A DNA stretch of 64,000 nucleotides, taken from Gimesia chilikensis. Its GTDB lineage: Bacteria > Planctomycetota > Planctomycetia > Planctomycetales > Planctomycetaceae. Where the stretch lies: assembly GCF_008329715.1 (NCBI RefSeq), contig NZ_VTSR01000007.1, positions 62,001 to 126,000 on the forward strand, in the 5' to 3' direction. A program made the position numbers and the translations under genes. Below are positions 46,017-53,462 of this stretch, one piece after another (within the stretch, counting starts at the first letter, position 1; each line of letters starts with the position of its first letter). The notes below the pieces were generated by a model that did not search any database, was not told the DNA's origin, and saw only the letters and a program-made list of their open reading frames with translations.

Positions 46017-46967
46017 TTACTGCGGCAGGCATTCCAGAAGACCCAGCACCGCCCAGGTGGTCCCCCAGTAGACGGCAGTCTCTTCGATGCGATCTTTCTT
46101 CTTGGCTTTGGTCCCTTTGACCGGCCAGGAGCCATCTTTTTTCTGAGTCGAGATCAGAAACTGTTCCGCCCGGCTGACTGGTTCGGCCTCTAAATTAACA
46201 CCTGCTTTACGGAGGGCGAACAACGCCATGCCGGTGCCGAGGGCATCACTGGGATCACTGGTGAGCCAGCCCCAGCCGCCGTCTTCGTGTTGCAGGCTCT
46301 GCAACTGCTGGATCATCTGGTCACGCTGCTGATCCTGGTTCTGGCTGGTCGCGAGCAGGAGTTTCATGACGTACCACTCGGTACTTTTGCCCGGAGTGCT
46401 CTTGTCGATAAAGGTTTGAGCCTGCTGGATGGTCTTTTGATTTTGGGGATCATCGGCGGCGGTCAGCAAACCGAGTGTGAGCCACATGGTAGTGACGGCG
46501 TCGGTTTCCGGTTTGGCTCGCTTCTGAAAGGGAAGTTGCCCGCCTGCTTTCCAGGAACCGTCGGGCCTCTGATCGACACGGAGCAGACCGATCAGTTTTT
46601 TGCGGGTTTCCGGATCTGAGTTGGCCGGAGTAAACGCGAACAATTGCTGGACCACGCCTTCTTTATTAGTCGTGCCGGCAAGTTGACCTTTGTCATTTTT
46701 GGACAGTGCCTTGTCATTGGCCCAGTCGGTCCATTCCTGCAGACGGTCGCTGACGGTGAAGCCATGCTGCTTCGCGTTCTGCAGACTCCAGAGCATGGTT
46801 CCCACGCGGTGGCAAGACGCACATTTCTTTTCCTCAATCCACCACAGCCCCTGCTTTTCGATATAAGGGATGCTGCGCTCTACGGTGGACCGAACTTCGG
46901 CGGTGGTGGGCTGGGCGTCTGCGACTGCACCGGTCAGAGCGAGGAGGAGTGAGCTGAAGAGGAACAT
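46017..46967 (-). CDS. Secreted alpha-toroid (prenyltransferase-repeat) protein with CxxCH motif
   Basis: 316 residues. Signal peptide 1-18. C49-A-S-C52-H53 in KKCASCHRVGTML is a classical haem c attachment motif. The rest is built of repeats with QRPDGSW, EDGGWGW and QKKDGSWPVKG, the QW-type motifs of the squalene-cyclase/prenyltransferase alpha-alpha toroid. It has neither DxDD nor DCTAE cyclase signatures, so it is probably not a terpene cyclase. A planctomycete-type mix of one haem site and a toroid; binding or redox role inferred. Just upstream of the glycan operon in the same direction (36 bases between), possibly part of it. Confidence 0.75.
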   Translation of the reverse strand: MFLFSSLLLALTGAVADAQPTTAEVRSTVERSIPYIEKQGLWWIEEKKCASCHRVGTMLWSLQNAKQHGFTVSDRLQEWTDWANDKALSKNDKGQLAGTTNKEGVVQQLFAFTPANSDPETRKKLIGLLRVDQRPDGSWKAGGQLPFQKRAKPETDAVTTMWLTLGLLTAADDPQNQKTIQQAQTFIDKSTPGKSTEWYVMKLLLATSQNQDQQRDQMIQQLQSLQHEDGGWGWLTSDPSDALGTGMALFALRKAGVNLEAEPVSRAEQFLISTQKKDGSWPVKGTKAKKKDRIEETAVYWGTTWAVLGLLECLPQ

Positions 46968-47215
46968 GGGGAGCGCCTTTGGTTAGGAGACGGTTCTGAG
47001 GATCGATTGATATTTCTATTCTAACAGACCAGCATCCATTTATCAGAGTGAAATATAAAAGGTTTTCAATGGAATCGGGATAGAATTTCGATGCACATTG
47101 ATGTGCCTTTGTTCCCATTAAGAATTGATGAATCAGTCGGGAGCGACTGGCTCAACCAGTTCAGGGCCGTTAGGATTTTCGAATCTGTTCCCACGTTTCT
47201 GAAAAGGTTGAATCA

Positions 47216-48025
47216 ATGTTGTTGATCCGGTCGTTGTTCATTGTGCTGTTCGTGAGTTGTAGCGTCGCGGCTGTATCCGCGGGCGAGGAAAAGCAGACGC
47301 CCCTGTTTCAGGCGCATGCCCATAATGATTATGAGCATGCTCGACCATTGCACGATGCGCTGGAGCATGGGTTCTGGTCTGTGGAAGCGGACATTTACCT
47401 GGTGGACGGTGAACTGCTGGTGGCCCACGATCGGCTTGATGTAACGCCGGAACGGACGCTGCGGAAACTTTACCTGGATCCGCTGCAGGCATATTTTCAG
47501 AAACACACTTTTTCCAGTCAGGAGAAAACGCCCCCCTTCACTCTGCTGGTGGATATCAAAACGGATGGGGCGGCGGTGTATCCCATATTACGACAGGAAC
47601 TGGAAGACTATGCCGCGCTGCTGTGCAGGGTTGAAGACGGGAAATCGATTCCAGGGGCGGTGCAGATTGTGATCTCGGGTGACCGGCCTAAGAAACTGAT
47701 CGCCGCCGCCAACCCGCGGTATATGGGGATTGACGGGCGGCTCAGTGATCTGGACTCGAAGCAGCCGGCAGAACTGATGCCACTGATCAGCGACCGCTGG
47801 ACGTCGCATTTCAAATATCGGGGAAATGGGGCGATGTCTGAGGCGGAACGCACAAAACTGCGTTCGATTGTGAAACAGGCGCATGCCGCGGGGCGGCGGG
47901 TGCGGTTCTGGGCAACGCCGGAGTCAGAAGCCGTCTGGCGCGAACTGGTGGCAGCGGACGTGGATCACATTAACACGGATCAGTTAGAGCGGTTGAGTGT
48001 GTTTCTCAAGAGGCAGGCTGATTAG
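47216..48025 (+). CDS. Secreted PI-PLC/glycerophosphodiesterase-like protein
   Basis: 269 residues. Signal peptide MLLIRSLFIVLFVSCSVAAV-SAG. AHAHNDYEHARPLHDAL carries the first catalytic histidine region; VEADIYLVDGELLVAHDRLD holds the E-x-D metal pair and second histidine, as in the GDPD/PI-PLC-like TIM barrel. LLVDIKTDG and WATPESEAVWREL are later barrel strands. Belongs to the branch related to fungal AIM6 proteins rather than true GDPD. Probably hydrolyses phosphodiesters in the periplasm; substrate unknown. Confidence 0.78.
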   Translation: MLLIRSLFIVLFVSCSVAAVSAGEEKQTPLFQAHAHNDYEHARPLHDALEHGFWSVEADIYLVDGELLVAHDRLDVTPERTLRKLYLDPLQAYFQKHTFSSQEKTPPFTLLVDIKTDGAAVYPILRQELEDYAALLCRVEDGKSIPGAVQIVISGDRPKKLIAAANPRYMGIDGRLSDLDSKQPAELMPLISDRWTSHFKYRGNGAMSEAERTKLRSIVKQAHAAGRRVRFWATPESEAVWRELVAADVDHINTDQLERLSVFLKRQAD

Positions 48026-48057
48026 AGTCTATTTATGTGCCCCGTCTCAGTTCCGAG

Positions 48058-48543
48058 TCAGGCTTCCTCTTCAAACTCGATATCGGTAATCACGGTACCC
48101 GGGGGCAGGTCTTTAACCTGATCGTGGATCTGGCCGTGGACGCTGACGTGGACGGCGACGTCGATCGGTTCGATGTTATCGAGTTCATCTTCGCCGCTGA
48201 GGACGAGAGGCGTCTGGTGGCCGTAGACCTGGCCCGGTTCCAGGGTGACGTCCGCTTCGCGAAGTTCCAGCACGCGGGCAGGAAAGAACAGGTCGGTGAC
48301 GAAATCGGGATCCTGAAGCAGTGTTTCAAATTCGCTGCTGTCTTCGGCGACCGGGGTGATTTTGCCTTCGACCATATCGGCAAAGTAGATGGCCCCCGAT
48401 TCCCCCTGCGCGAAGACGTCTCCCATGGCGGTGACCAGTACGGCCTGCATTGATTCGGGCATGGCCCAGGTCCAGTCGTCGAGGAGGATCTTGCAGTCGA
48501 CCTGATCCAGATTAATTGTCAAATCATTTAATGTGAGTGCCAC
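48058..48543 (-). CDS. DUF1851/Tdi1-like protein (type VI immunity family resemblance)
   Basis: 161 residues from GTG 48543 (AGAGG upstream). DDWTWAMPESMQAVLVTAMG, then DVFAQGESGAIYFADMVEGK and ITPVAEDSSEFETLLQDPDF, follow the DUF1851 order: W-x-W, GD-F, SG-x-(I/V)-Y, D-x-x-x-G, VA-S-EF. In the studied member Tdi1 the domain inhibits an ADP-ribosylating type VI effector. Here there is no effector or secretion gene nearby, and many DUF1851 proteins are orphans. Cytoplasmic. Confidence 0.6.
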   Translation of the reverse strand: MALTLNDLTINLDQVDCKILLDDWTWAMPESMQAVLVTAMGDVFAQGESGAIYFADMVEGKITPVAEDSSEFETLLQDPDFVTDLFFPARVLELREADVTLEPGQVYGHQTPLVLSGEDELDNIEPIDVAVHVSVHGQIHDQVKDLPPGTVITDIEFEEEA

Positions 48544-49083
48544 GGGAACCTCTTGCTGGGGAATGAATGTGAATGGTGACGGGATGTCTTGAATTCTGTG
48601 GCAGAGAATCTAGCAGAATCCGGGAGTGGTGACAAATCAACGGAAGATTATGGTCTGTCTTCAACCGGTGATATTGCCAGCCCTTGTGCAAATATTCTCT
48701 TACAATCCAGAGTGTCCCGGGCAGAGAATTGCAGAGGAGAGCAAAAGTTTGCAGATGGTTGTCTGGTCAAAATACCCTTGGTTTTACGATTGCCGAGAGA
48801 AAAAATGTAACATCAGCTACAAATTCATATCGGTTCTCAGCATGCGGCACGCTCCGGTATGCAGCTCGAAAAAAGATCGCAACTATATTGATTTGATTTA
48901 CTTCCGTCATGTTCAAGGAGTGAGAGTCAGGTTTTGTTAAGAAACTGGTGGATAGGAAAAATACCTATGCAGGAACTCAGGGGAATTCCTGCATTTGAAA
49001 ACGCGGTATGGGGTTTGCTTTTCATGAGTAGCAACGCGGCCAGGAATATTCATTTTTCCTCCACTTGAAAGGAAGGTGCTCAA
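48544..49083. other. Intergenic region upstream of the secreted paralogue array
   Basis: 540 bases. Overlapping frames of 70-104 codons here have no ribosome site or recognisable sequence. A 9-bp inverted repeat lies at 48967-48994 (listed separately). A ribosome binding site, AAAGGAAGG, ends just before the first array gene. Confidence 0.5.
48967..48994. repeat. Inverted repeat before the paralogue array
   Basis: ATGCAGGAA (48967-48975) and TTCCTGCAT (48986-48994) are perfectly complementary around a 10-base loop, about 90 bases before the first array gene. No T run follows on the plus strand, so a leader hairpin or protein site is more likely than a terminator for that strand. Confidence 0.4.
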
Positions 49084-49569
49084 ATGAAAGGCCTTAGTTT
49101 AAAAGTGTTGACTGTGACTGCAGCGTTGGGGCTCTGTCCTCTGCTGTTGTCAGCCCAGGTCCAAACTCCTCCCGATGCCCAACCGAATTCGGGCGATCAG
49201 ATGCAGATTGATCCGGTCGTTCGTGCGGGAACCGCGCATCTGAATCTGGACGATGCAACCCGGGCCCGGTATCGCTACCATGACGGTCACTGGTGGTTTA
49301 AGACAGCCCAGAATGGCTGGCTGGTGGAACAGAATGGTCAATGGGTCGAGTTTTCTCCCATGACTTACACTTCTCAGTCCCCATCTGCAACTGCGCAAAC
49401 GACTCAGAACGACAACACCGGTAACGCCCAGACCACGGGGAGTGGTAATTACTACTATGGAACCCGGTACACATCGTCTGGTGCCCACAAGCCATTCAGT
49501 CACCACCATTTTGGTGGGGCACAGTTTGGTCACTGGGGAACCGGTTATCGTGGCTGGAGTACTCACTGA
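49084..49569 (+). CDS. Secreted GTAHL/GHWW-family protein, array member 1
   Basis: 161 residues. A leader MKGLSLKVLTVTAALG with LLLSAQ cleavage region (about 1-25), then the family core: DPVVRAGTAHL (43-53), DDATRARYRYHDGHWW (56-71) and a W-x-W-type end (NGWLVEQNGQWVEF). The tail is Ser/Thr/Gln-rich and His-rich (HKPFSHHHFGG) and ends GHWGTGYRGWSTH. The leader is shared almost exactly with members 2 and 4, as is the ribosome site. No enzyme motif. Probably an exported structural or surface protein; unknown family. Confidence 0.7.
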   Translation: MKGLSLKVLTVTAALGLCPLLLSAQVQTPPDAQPNSGDQMQIDPVVRAGTAHLNLDDATRARYRYHDGHWWFKTAQNGWLVEQNGQWVEFSPMTYTSQSPSATAQTTQNDNTGNAQTTGSGNYYYGTRYTSSGAHKPFSHHHFGGAQFGHWGTGYRGWSTH

Positions 49570-50234
49570 GTTTAATCCTGTCCGGCTCTGACCTGAGAGG
49601 GCCTATAGCGCCGCGAGGCCAGGAATCAGGTCAGCTTACGGAGTTCAGGAGCTGCTGACTGCTCGAAGTGACTCGCTCAGATGAAACGTTCATCAGGATC
49701 TTCGGACGGTCATCACAATCAGGAGTGTGTTTAAGGCAGACCAGCAGCTTGTTGCTGATCTGCCTTTTTTGCTGCGCTGATACTCACAGGAGATTCAGTC
49801 TGTATTCCTGCGCATGAACTCAATGGTCAGTTCATCCTGTCTGTCGTGCATTTCTGCGAAGTGGAGCGCGAGGATCCAGGACGTGTGGCTGGGGAGACAG
49901 ATCGTTGCTCCGGGAGCCGCCGAGAGGATCTGATCTGCGAATGAGGAACCGACACCCGCGCTCTCTTACTGGTTCGTTGTTCAGAGTTCGGACAAGGTCA
50001 ACGGGTGGCTGGTCTTACAACGGGCAATTGTCTGGCGGTTTTCAGACCGGCATGACCGCTCATCGTTCGCCGCTCAATGCTGCTGATCTGTCTGTGAGAG
50101 GCAAAACTCCGACATTCTGTCGCTTTTAAGGTGATTTCAGGTCTTTTTCTCAAGTTGGTATGCCGGTTGCGATTGTCGATAAGCGTGGCCAGGAAATACC
50201 ACTAATAACAACAATTGAAAGGAAGGATTTTCAA
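49570..50234. other. Intergenic region between array members 1 and 2
   Basis: About 665 bases holding the member 1 terminator at 49733-49770 and the AAAGGAAGGA ribosome site of member 2. A 74-codon frame at 49905-50129 is Arg/Ser-rich and judged chance. No other feature recognised. Confidence 0.5.
49733..49770 (+). terminator. Terminator after array member 1 (GGCAGA type)
   Basis: AAGGCAGA and TCTGCCTT form the outer stem; CAGCA and TGCTG continue it after a single C-A mismatch, with a short GCTTGT loop, and six T follow. Its core is shared with the terminators after members 2 and 4. Confidence 0.85.
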
Positions 50235-51422
50235 ATGAAAGGCCTGAGTTTAAGAGTATTGACAGCAGCGACAGCGCTGGGGATCAGTCCCCTGCTTCTG
50301 TCCGCACAACTAGAGACAGGCGCACAACTCGACGCAGGGGCCAAAGCAGCCGGCAAGGCTGTTCAGGGGGCCGGTAGCAAAGCTGCCGCCGGTGCTGATG
50401 CCGGTGCGAAAGGCGCCGTGCAGACACCCAACCGAGATGCCGCTCCTACTCCGCCAAACACGAATACACCCGGTGAGGCGCTGGATCAGGCGCGTCCCAA
50501 ATTAGACAGCGAAACAGATGCAAATCTGAAGGGTAAGACTAACGCCCAGACTCCCGGTGAAGCTGATCTGAGAGGTAAGTCGAACCTGGATGGAAAGGCG
50601 AATGTTCAGACGCCTGGTGAAGCTGACCTGCGAGGAAAAGCAAACCTGCAGGACAAGACTGACGCCGACCTCAACGATGGAGTCAATCTGCAGAACGATG
50701 CTGATGCCCGGATCCAGGGGAACATGAAAGCTGATGGTCCTATGCGGCACCGGACTAACCGTCCTAATATGGATGCTGAAGGGAGTGCTCAGGGACAGTT
50801 TGATAGTGACATTGATCCCATGGTCCGAGAAGGCACTGCCCATCTCGACATCGACGAAGCAACCCGTGCTCGGTACCGTTACCACAACGGTCACTGGTGG
50901 TATCAGACCGAAAATGGTCAGTGGTTGTTCGACAACAATGGAAGCTGGGAATCTTTTGATCCCATGACTTACCGGAACCCACGTCAGCAGATGGCACCGC
51001 CACAGACGTTTCAGAACGACAGTGACGGGAATGCCCAGGCTAATGTAAACGCACGTGGTAACTATTACTACGATGACCCTCGTGGAAATGGTGGCTATTA
51101 CTACGACGATGGCTCGTACTACAGTGGTTACTATGGTAGCCCCTATTACGATACCTATTACGGTCGTGGATATTATGGCAACCGTGGATACTATCGGAGT
51201 GGCTACTATGGCGACGGATACTATAACCGTGGTTATGGTCGAGGCTATTACGGAGACGGATATGGTCGCGGTTGGAACCGTGGGCGTTATGGAACTGGAT
51301 ACCGTGGCTGGTCACGTAATCAACGTCAGGGAGCCGCAATCGGTGCTGGGATTGGTGGTTCACTCGGTGGTCGAACCGGAGCTGCCATTGGTGCCGGAAT
51401 CGGTGCCGAAGTTGCCGACTAG
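50235..51422 (+). CDS. Secreted GTAHL/GHWW-family protein with Tyr/Gly-rich tail and glycine zipper, array member 2
   Basis: 395 residues from ATG 50235, where the shared leader begins (MKGLSLRVLTAATALG); an upstream frame start at 50160 is not needed. The N-terminal part is Ala/Gly-rich, then has 20-residue repeats around TPGEADLRGK. The family core (DPMVREGTAHLDIDEATRAR, GHWWYQ near 219) follows. The long tail is built of GYYG/YYD blocks (GYYRSGYYGDGYYNRGYGRG) and a GTGYRGWS motif like member 1. It ends with a glycine-zipper repeat (AAIGAGIGGSLGG, AAIGAGIGAEV) that could pack into a membrane or fibre. Likely a large extracellular structural protein. Confidence 0.7.
   Translation: MKGLSLRVLTAATALGISPLLLSAQLETGAQLDAGAKAAGKAVQGAGSKAAAGADAGAKGAVQTPNRDAAPTPPNTNTPGEALDQARPKLDSETDANLKGKTNAQTPGEADLRGKSNLDGKANVQTPGEADLRGKANLQDKTDADLNDGVNLQNDADARIQGNMKADGPMRHRTNRPNMDAEGSAQGQFDSDIDPMVREGTAHLDIDEATRARYRYHNGHWWYQTENGQWLFDNNGSWESFDPMTYRNPRQQMAPPQTFQNDSDGNAQANVNARGNYYYDDPRGNGGYYYDDGSYYSGYYGSPYYDTYYGRGYYGNRGYYRSGYYGDGYYNRGYGRGYYGDGYGRGWNRGRYGTGYRGWSRNQRQGAAIGAGIGGSLGGRTGAAIGAGIGAEVAD
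50541..50660 (+). repeat. 60-base direct repeat inside array member 2
   Basis: Two adjacent 60-base units, 50541-50600 and 50601-50660, encode the related 20-residue units that contain QTPGEADLRGK. The DNA remains closely similar, so the duplication is fairly recent. Confidence 0.75.
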
Positions 51423-51485
51423 TCTTAATTCGACAAGGAGGAATCTGGTCAACTTAGTTTGATCATTCCATGAAGGAGCATGTTC

Positions 51486-51526
51486 AAGGCAGATCAGCCA
51501 GGCCCTGAAGCTGATCTGCCTTTTTT
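51486..51526 (+). terminator. Terminator after array member 2 (GGCAGAT type)
   Basis: AAGGCAGATCAGC and GCTGATCTGCCTT are a perfect 13-bp stem around an 11-base loop, followed by a T run of eight including the last stem bases. The outer stem sequence matches the terminators after members 1 and 4. Confidence 0.9.
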
Positions 51527-51717
51527 CATGCGCGGTGGAAAAGTGGTTGTGCAGAATCTTATTGATGTGTGATGAAGAGAACGGTTCAAAATGTGTTGTC
51601 TGGAACCTGTTTCTGGTATGATAGAGCGACTGGAATGCCGTGTGCTGTCTATGATCTATGTGGTCTGAGACGAGCGCTGACATTCAGCAGGATCTGATAT
51701 GAACAGGAGTATTTTCC

Positions 51718-52470
51718 ATGCAAGGCCTCCGTTTCAACATGTCGATTGTGGTACTGGCGTGGGGCATCGGTCCCCTGCTCTGCTCAACACCGGCAGTGAA
51801 TGCGGCGAGTGAGGTGGATCGCGATGCCGGTCCGATCGCTGCCGAGAAGCCGGTCACGGAATCTGCGACTGATGCTCCCGAGCAATCGGATGCGAAGGGA
51901 AAACAGCCAAAGCAGTCGCCGATCAAAATCGATCCGGTTGTGCGCGAAGGAACAGCGCATCTGGATATCGATGAAACGACACGTTCCCGCTACAGCTACC
52001 ATAACGGACACTGGTGGTTTTATCTGGGAGACGGCAACTGGATGATCTCCAGGAACGGAAAATGGGAGGCTGTGGATACTTCCCGGATTCGTCGGTCGCA
52101 GCAGAACATGGGATCGTCGGGAGCCGCCGTCCGGGGAGGTGCTAAACCAAAGCTACAGTCAGGCACTACAAAATACTACGATGATTCTCCCGCCTATGGC
52201 AACTACTACGGGAATGGTACCTACTACGACGGGAGCTACACCCGCCCCTTCTATAACAATAACGGTCGGGGAGATTATGGACGCGGCTATTATGGCAATG
52301 GCTTTTACGGACGCGGCTACTATGGTCGTGGTTATTACGGAAACGGTTACTACGGACGTGGTTTGAACAACGGTTCCAGCAACGGACGCTGGGGGACCGG
52401 AGCGGGTGGATATTCAAGAGGCCGGGGGCTCGGTTCCTCCGGCGGTGCCGCAATTGGTTTTGGGCCGTGA
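51718..52470 (+). CDS. Secreted GTAHL/GHWW-family protein, array member 3
   Basis: 250 residues. The leader (MQGLRFNMSIVVLAWGIG) is more diverged than in the other members. The core is DPVVREGTAHL (72-82) then DETTRSRYSYHNGHWW to residue 100. The tail is Tyr/Gly/Asn-rich (YYGRGYYGRGYYGNGYYGRG) and ends GRWGTGAGGYSRGRGLGSSG, a variant of the member 1 and 2 ending. No terminator was found behind it, so it may be co-transcribed with member 4. Confidence 0.68.
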   Translation: MQGLRFNMSIVVLAWGIGPLLCSTPAVNAASEVDRDAGPIAAEKPVTESATDAPEQSDAKGKQPKQSPIKIDPVVREGTAHLDIDETTRSRYSYHNGHWWFYLGDGNWMISRNGKWEAVDTSRIRRSQQNMGSSGAAVRGGAKPKLQSGTTKYYDDSPAYGNYYGNGTYYDGSYTRPFYNNNGRGDYGRGYYGNGFYGRGYYGRGYYGNGYYGRGLNNGSSNGRWGTGAGGYSRGRGLGSSGGAAIGFGP

Positions 52471-52640
52471 CTGATAGATTCGTTCTTTTTCCCGTCAGGA
52501 TTTAGCGAGTGGAAATGCTCTCTTTGCAGCGGAAATGGTGAAAAGCTTGCGTTTTGGTCCAGAGTTGGTATTGTGAATAAAAGATTTCCTGTTTAACCAG
52601 GTTTGCCTATTTGCTCTGGAGATAAAAGGACGAAATTCAA

Positions 52641-53174
52641 ATGAAAAGCCTTTGTTTGAAAATAATGACCATAACGGTAGCGTTGGGAGTCAGTCCTCTG
52701 CTCCTGTCCGCACAGAAAGTGACTGCAGATTCTGAGGTAAAACTCGACCCGATTGTGGCAGAGGGAACGGCCCATCTGAAGCTGGATGACGCGACCCGGG
52801 CCCGTTATCAATACATGAATGGCCACTGGATGTATCAGACCGAAGAGGGCAAGTGGCTGGTTCATATGGACGGGGCCTGGAAAGTGGCTGATCCGACCTT
52901 CTACACAGTACCGCCGTTGCCACGGCCGGGTGGAAATCCGCTGGGACCCTATTTTGATCAATTCATCCCCGAGTACGCCCGCTGGGGAGCCGTCCGTCCC
53001 ATCGGAAAAGCGTATTATGATCAGTTCATCCCCGCCAATGGCAGCTGGGGATACGATGGTCCGATCGGTACCGCTTACTTCGATCAGTTTATTCCTGCCA
53101 ACAGCGACTGGGGATACAACGGACCGATTGGCACCGGCTATTACGATCAATACATTCCCGAATATGCATATTGA
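52641..53174 (+). CDS. Secreted GTAHL/GHWM-family protein with 21-residue repeats, array member 4
   Basis: 177 residues. Leader MKSLCLKIMTITVALG, core with EGTAHLKLDDATRARYQYMN (41-60), then GHWM (61-64) where the others have GHWW. From residue 104 to the end the protein is an exact-period repeat: YFDQFIP at 104, YYDQFIP at 125, YFDQFIP at 146, YYDQYIP at 167, each unit 21 residues and most carrying a W and a PIG turn. This is a tail unlike those of the other three. Function unknown. Confidence 0.7.
   Translation: MKSLCLKIMTITVALGVSPLLLSAQKVTADSEVKLDPIVAEGTAHLKLDDATRARYQYMNGHWMYQTEEGKWLVHMDGAWKVADPTFYTVPPLPRPGGNPLGPYFDQFIPEYARWGAVRPIGKAYYDQFIPANGSWGYDGPIGTAYFDQFIPANSDWGYNGPIGTGYYDQYIPEYAY
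52950..53171 (+). repeat. 63-base tandem repeat inside array member 4
   Basis: Three full 63-base units and a partial fourth, encoding the Y(F/Y)DQ(F/Y)IP 21-residue units with constant spacing 104, 125, 146, 167. Confidence 0.8.
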
Positions 53175-53198
53175 TCCCAGCGACGTAAAGACTGTTTC

Positions 53199-53236
53199 AG
53201 GCAGATTAACCACTGTGGTGAGTTAATCTGCCTTTT
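53199..53236 (+). terminator. Terminator after array member 4 (GGCAGAT type)
   Basis: AGGCAGATTAAC and GTTAATCTGCCT form a 12-bp stem, followed by a T run. The motif ATGCGCGGTG follows a few bases later both here and after the member 2 terminator, so the duplicated unit extends past the terminator. Confidence 0.88.
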
Positions 53237-53259
53237 CTTATGCGCGGTGAAAGATTCTG

Positions 53260-53287
53260 TTGACAGCTTTGCTTTGCGATTTATGAT
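53260..53287 (+). promoter_or_regulatory. Promoter of the pyruvate-kinase-like gene
   Basis: TTGACA (53260-53265), 16-base spacer, TATGAT (53282-53287): the best sigma-70-type match seen in the window. It starts 24 bases after the member 4 terminator and about 175 bases before the TTG start of the gene. Confidence 0.6.
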
Positions 53288-53462
53288 CGAAGCGGGTTGA
53301 GCGGCTGCCTCGCGCTGTTCTGTCCTGTTAAGATTTAGTGAAATCAGGCGTACTGCCTGTTGCTATCCGTTGCGATTCTGTGTTCATCGTTCAGAGTAAT
53401 ATCAGCGACGTTGTTGTTGATTTTGAATCAGAGATCTCAACGGTTTTTCACGAGGTTGTCAT

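Noticed and set aside
48626-48940. 104-codon plus-strand frame before the array
   Set aside because: No ribosome site, no domain, poor composition, and it competes with two other frames in the same stretch.
50160-50234. Upstream start for array member 2
   Set aside because: It would place 25 residues before a leader that members 1 and 4 show to be the true N-terminus.
51055-51462. Met/Thr/Val-rich open frame inside array member 2
   Set aside because: Shifted-frame shadow of the Tyr/Gly-rich codons; composition is a by-product of the repeat.
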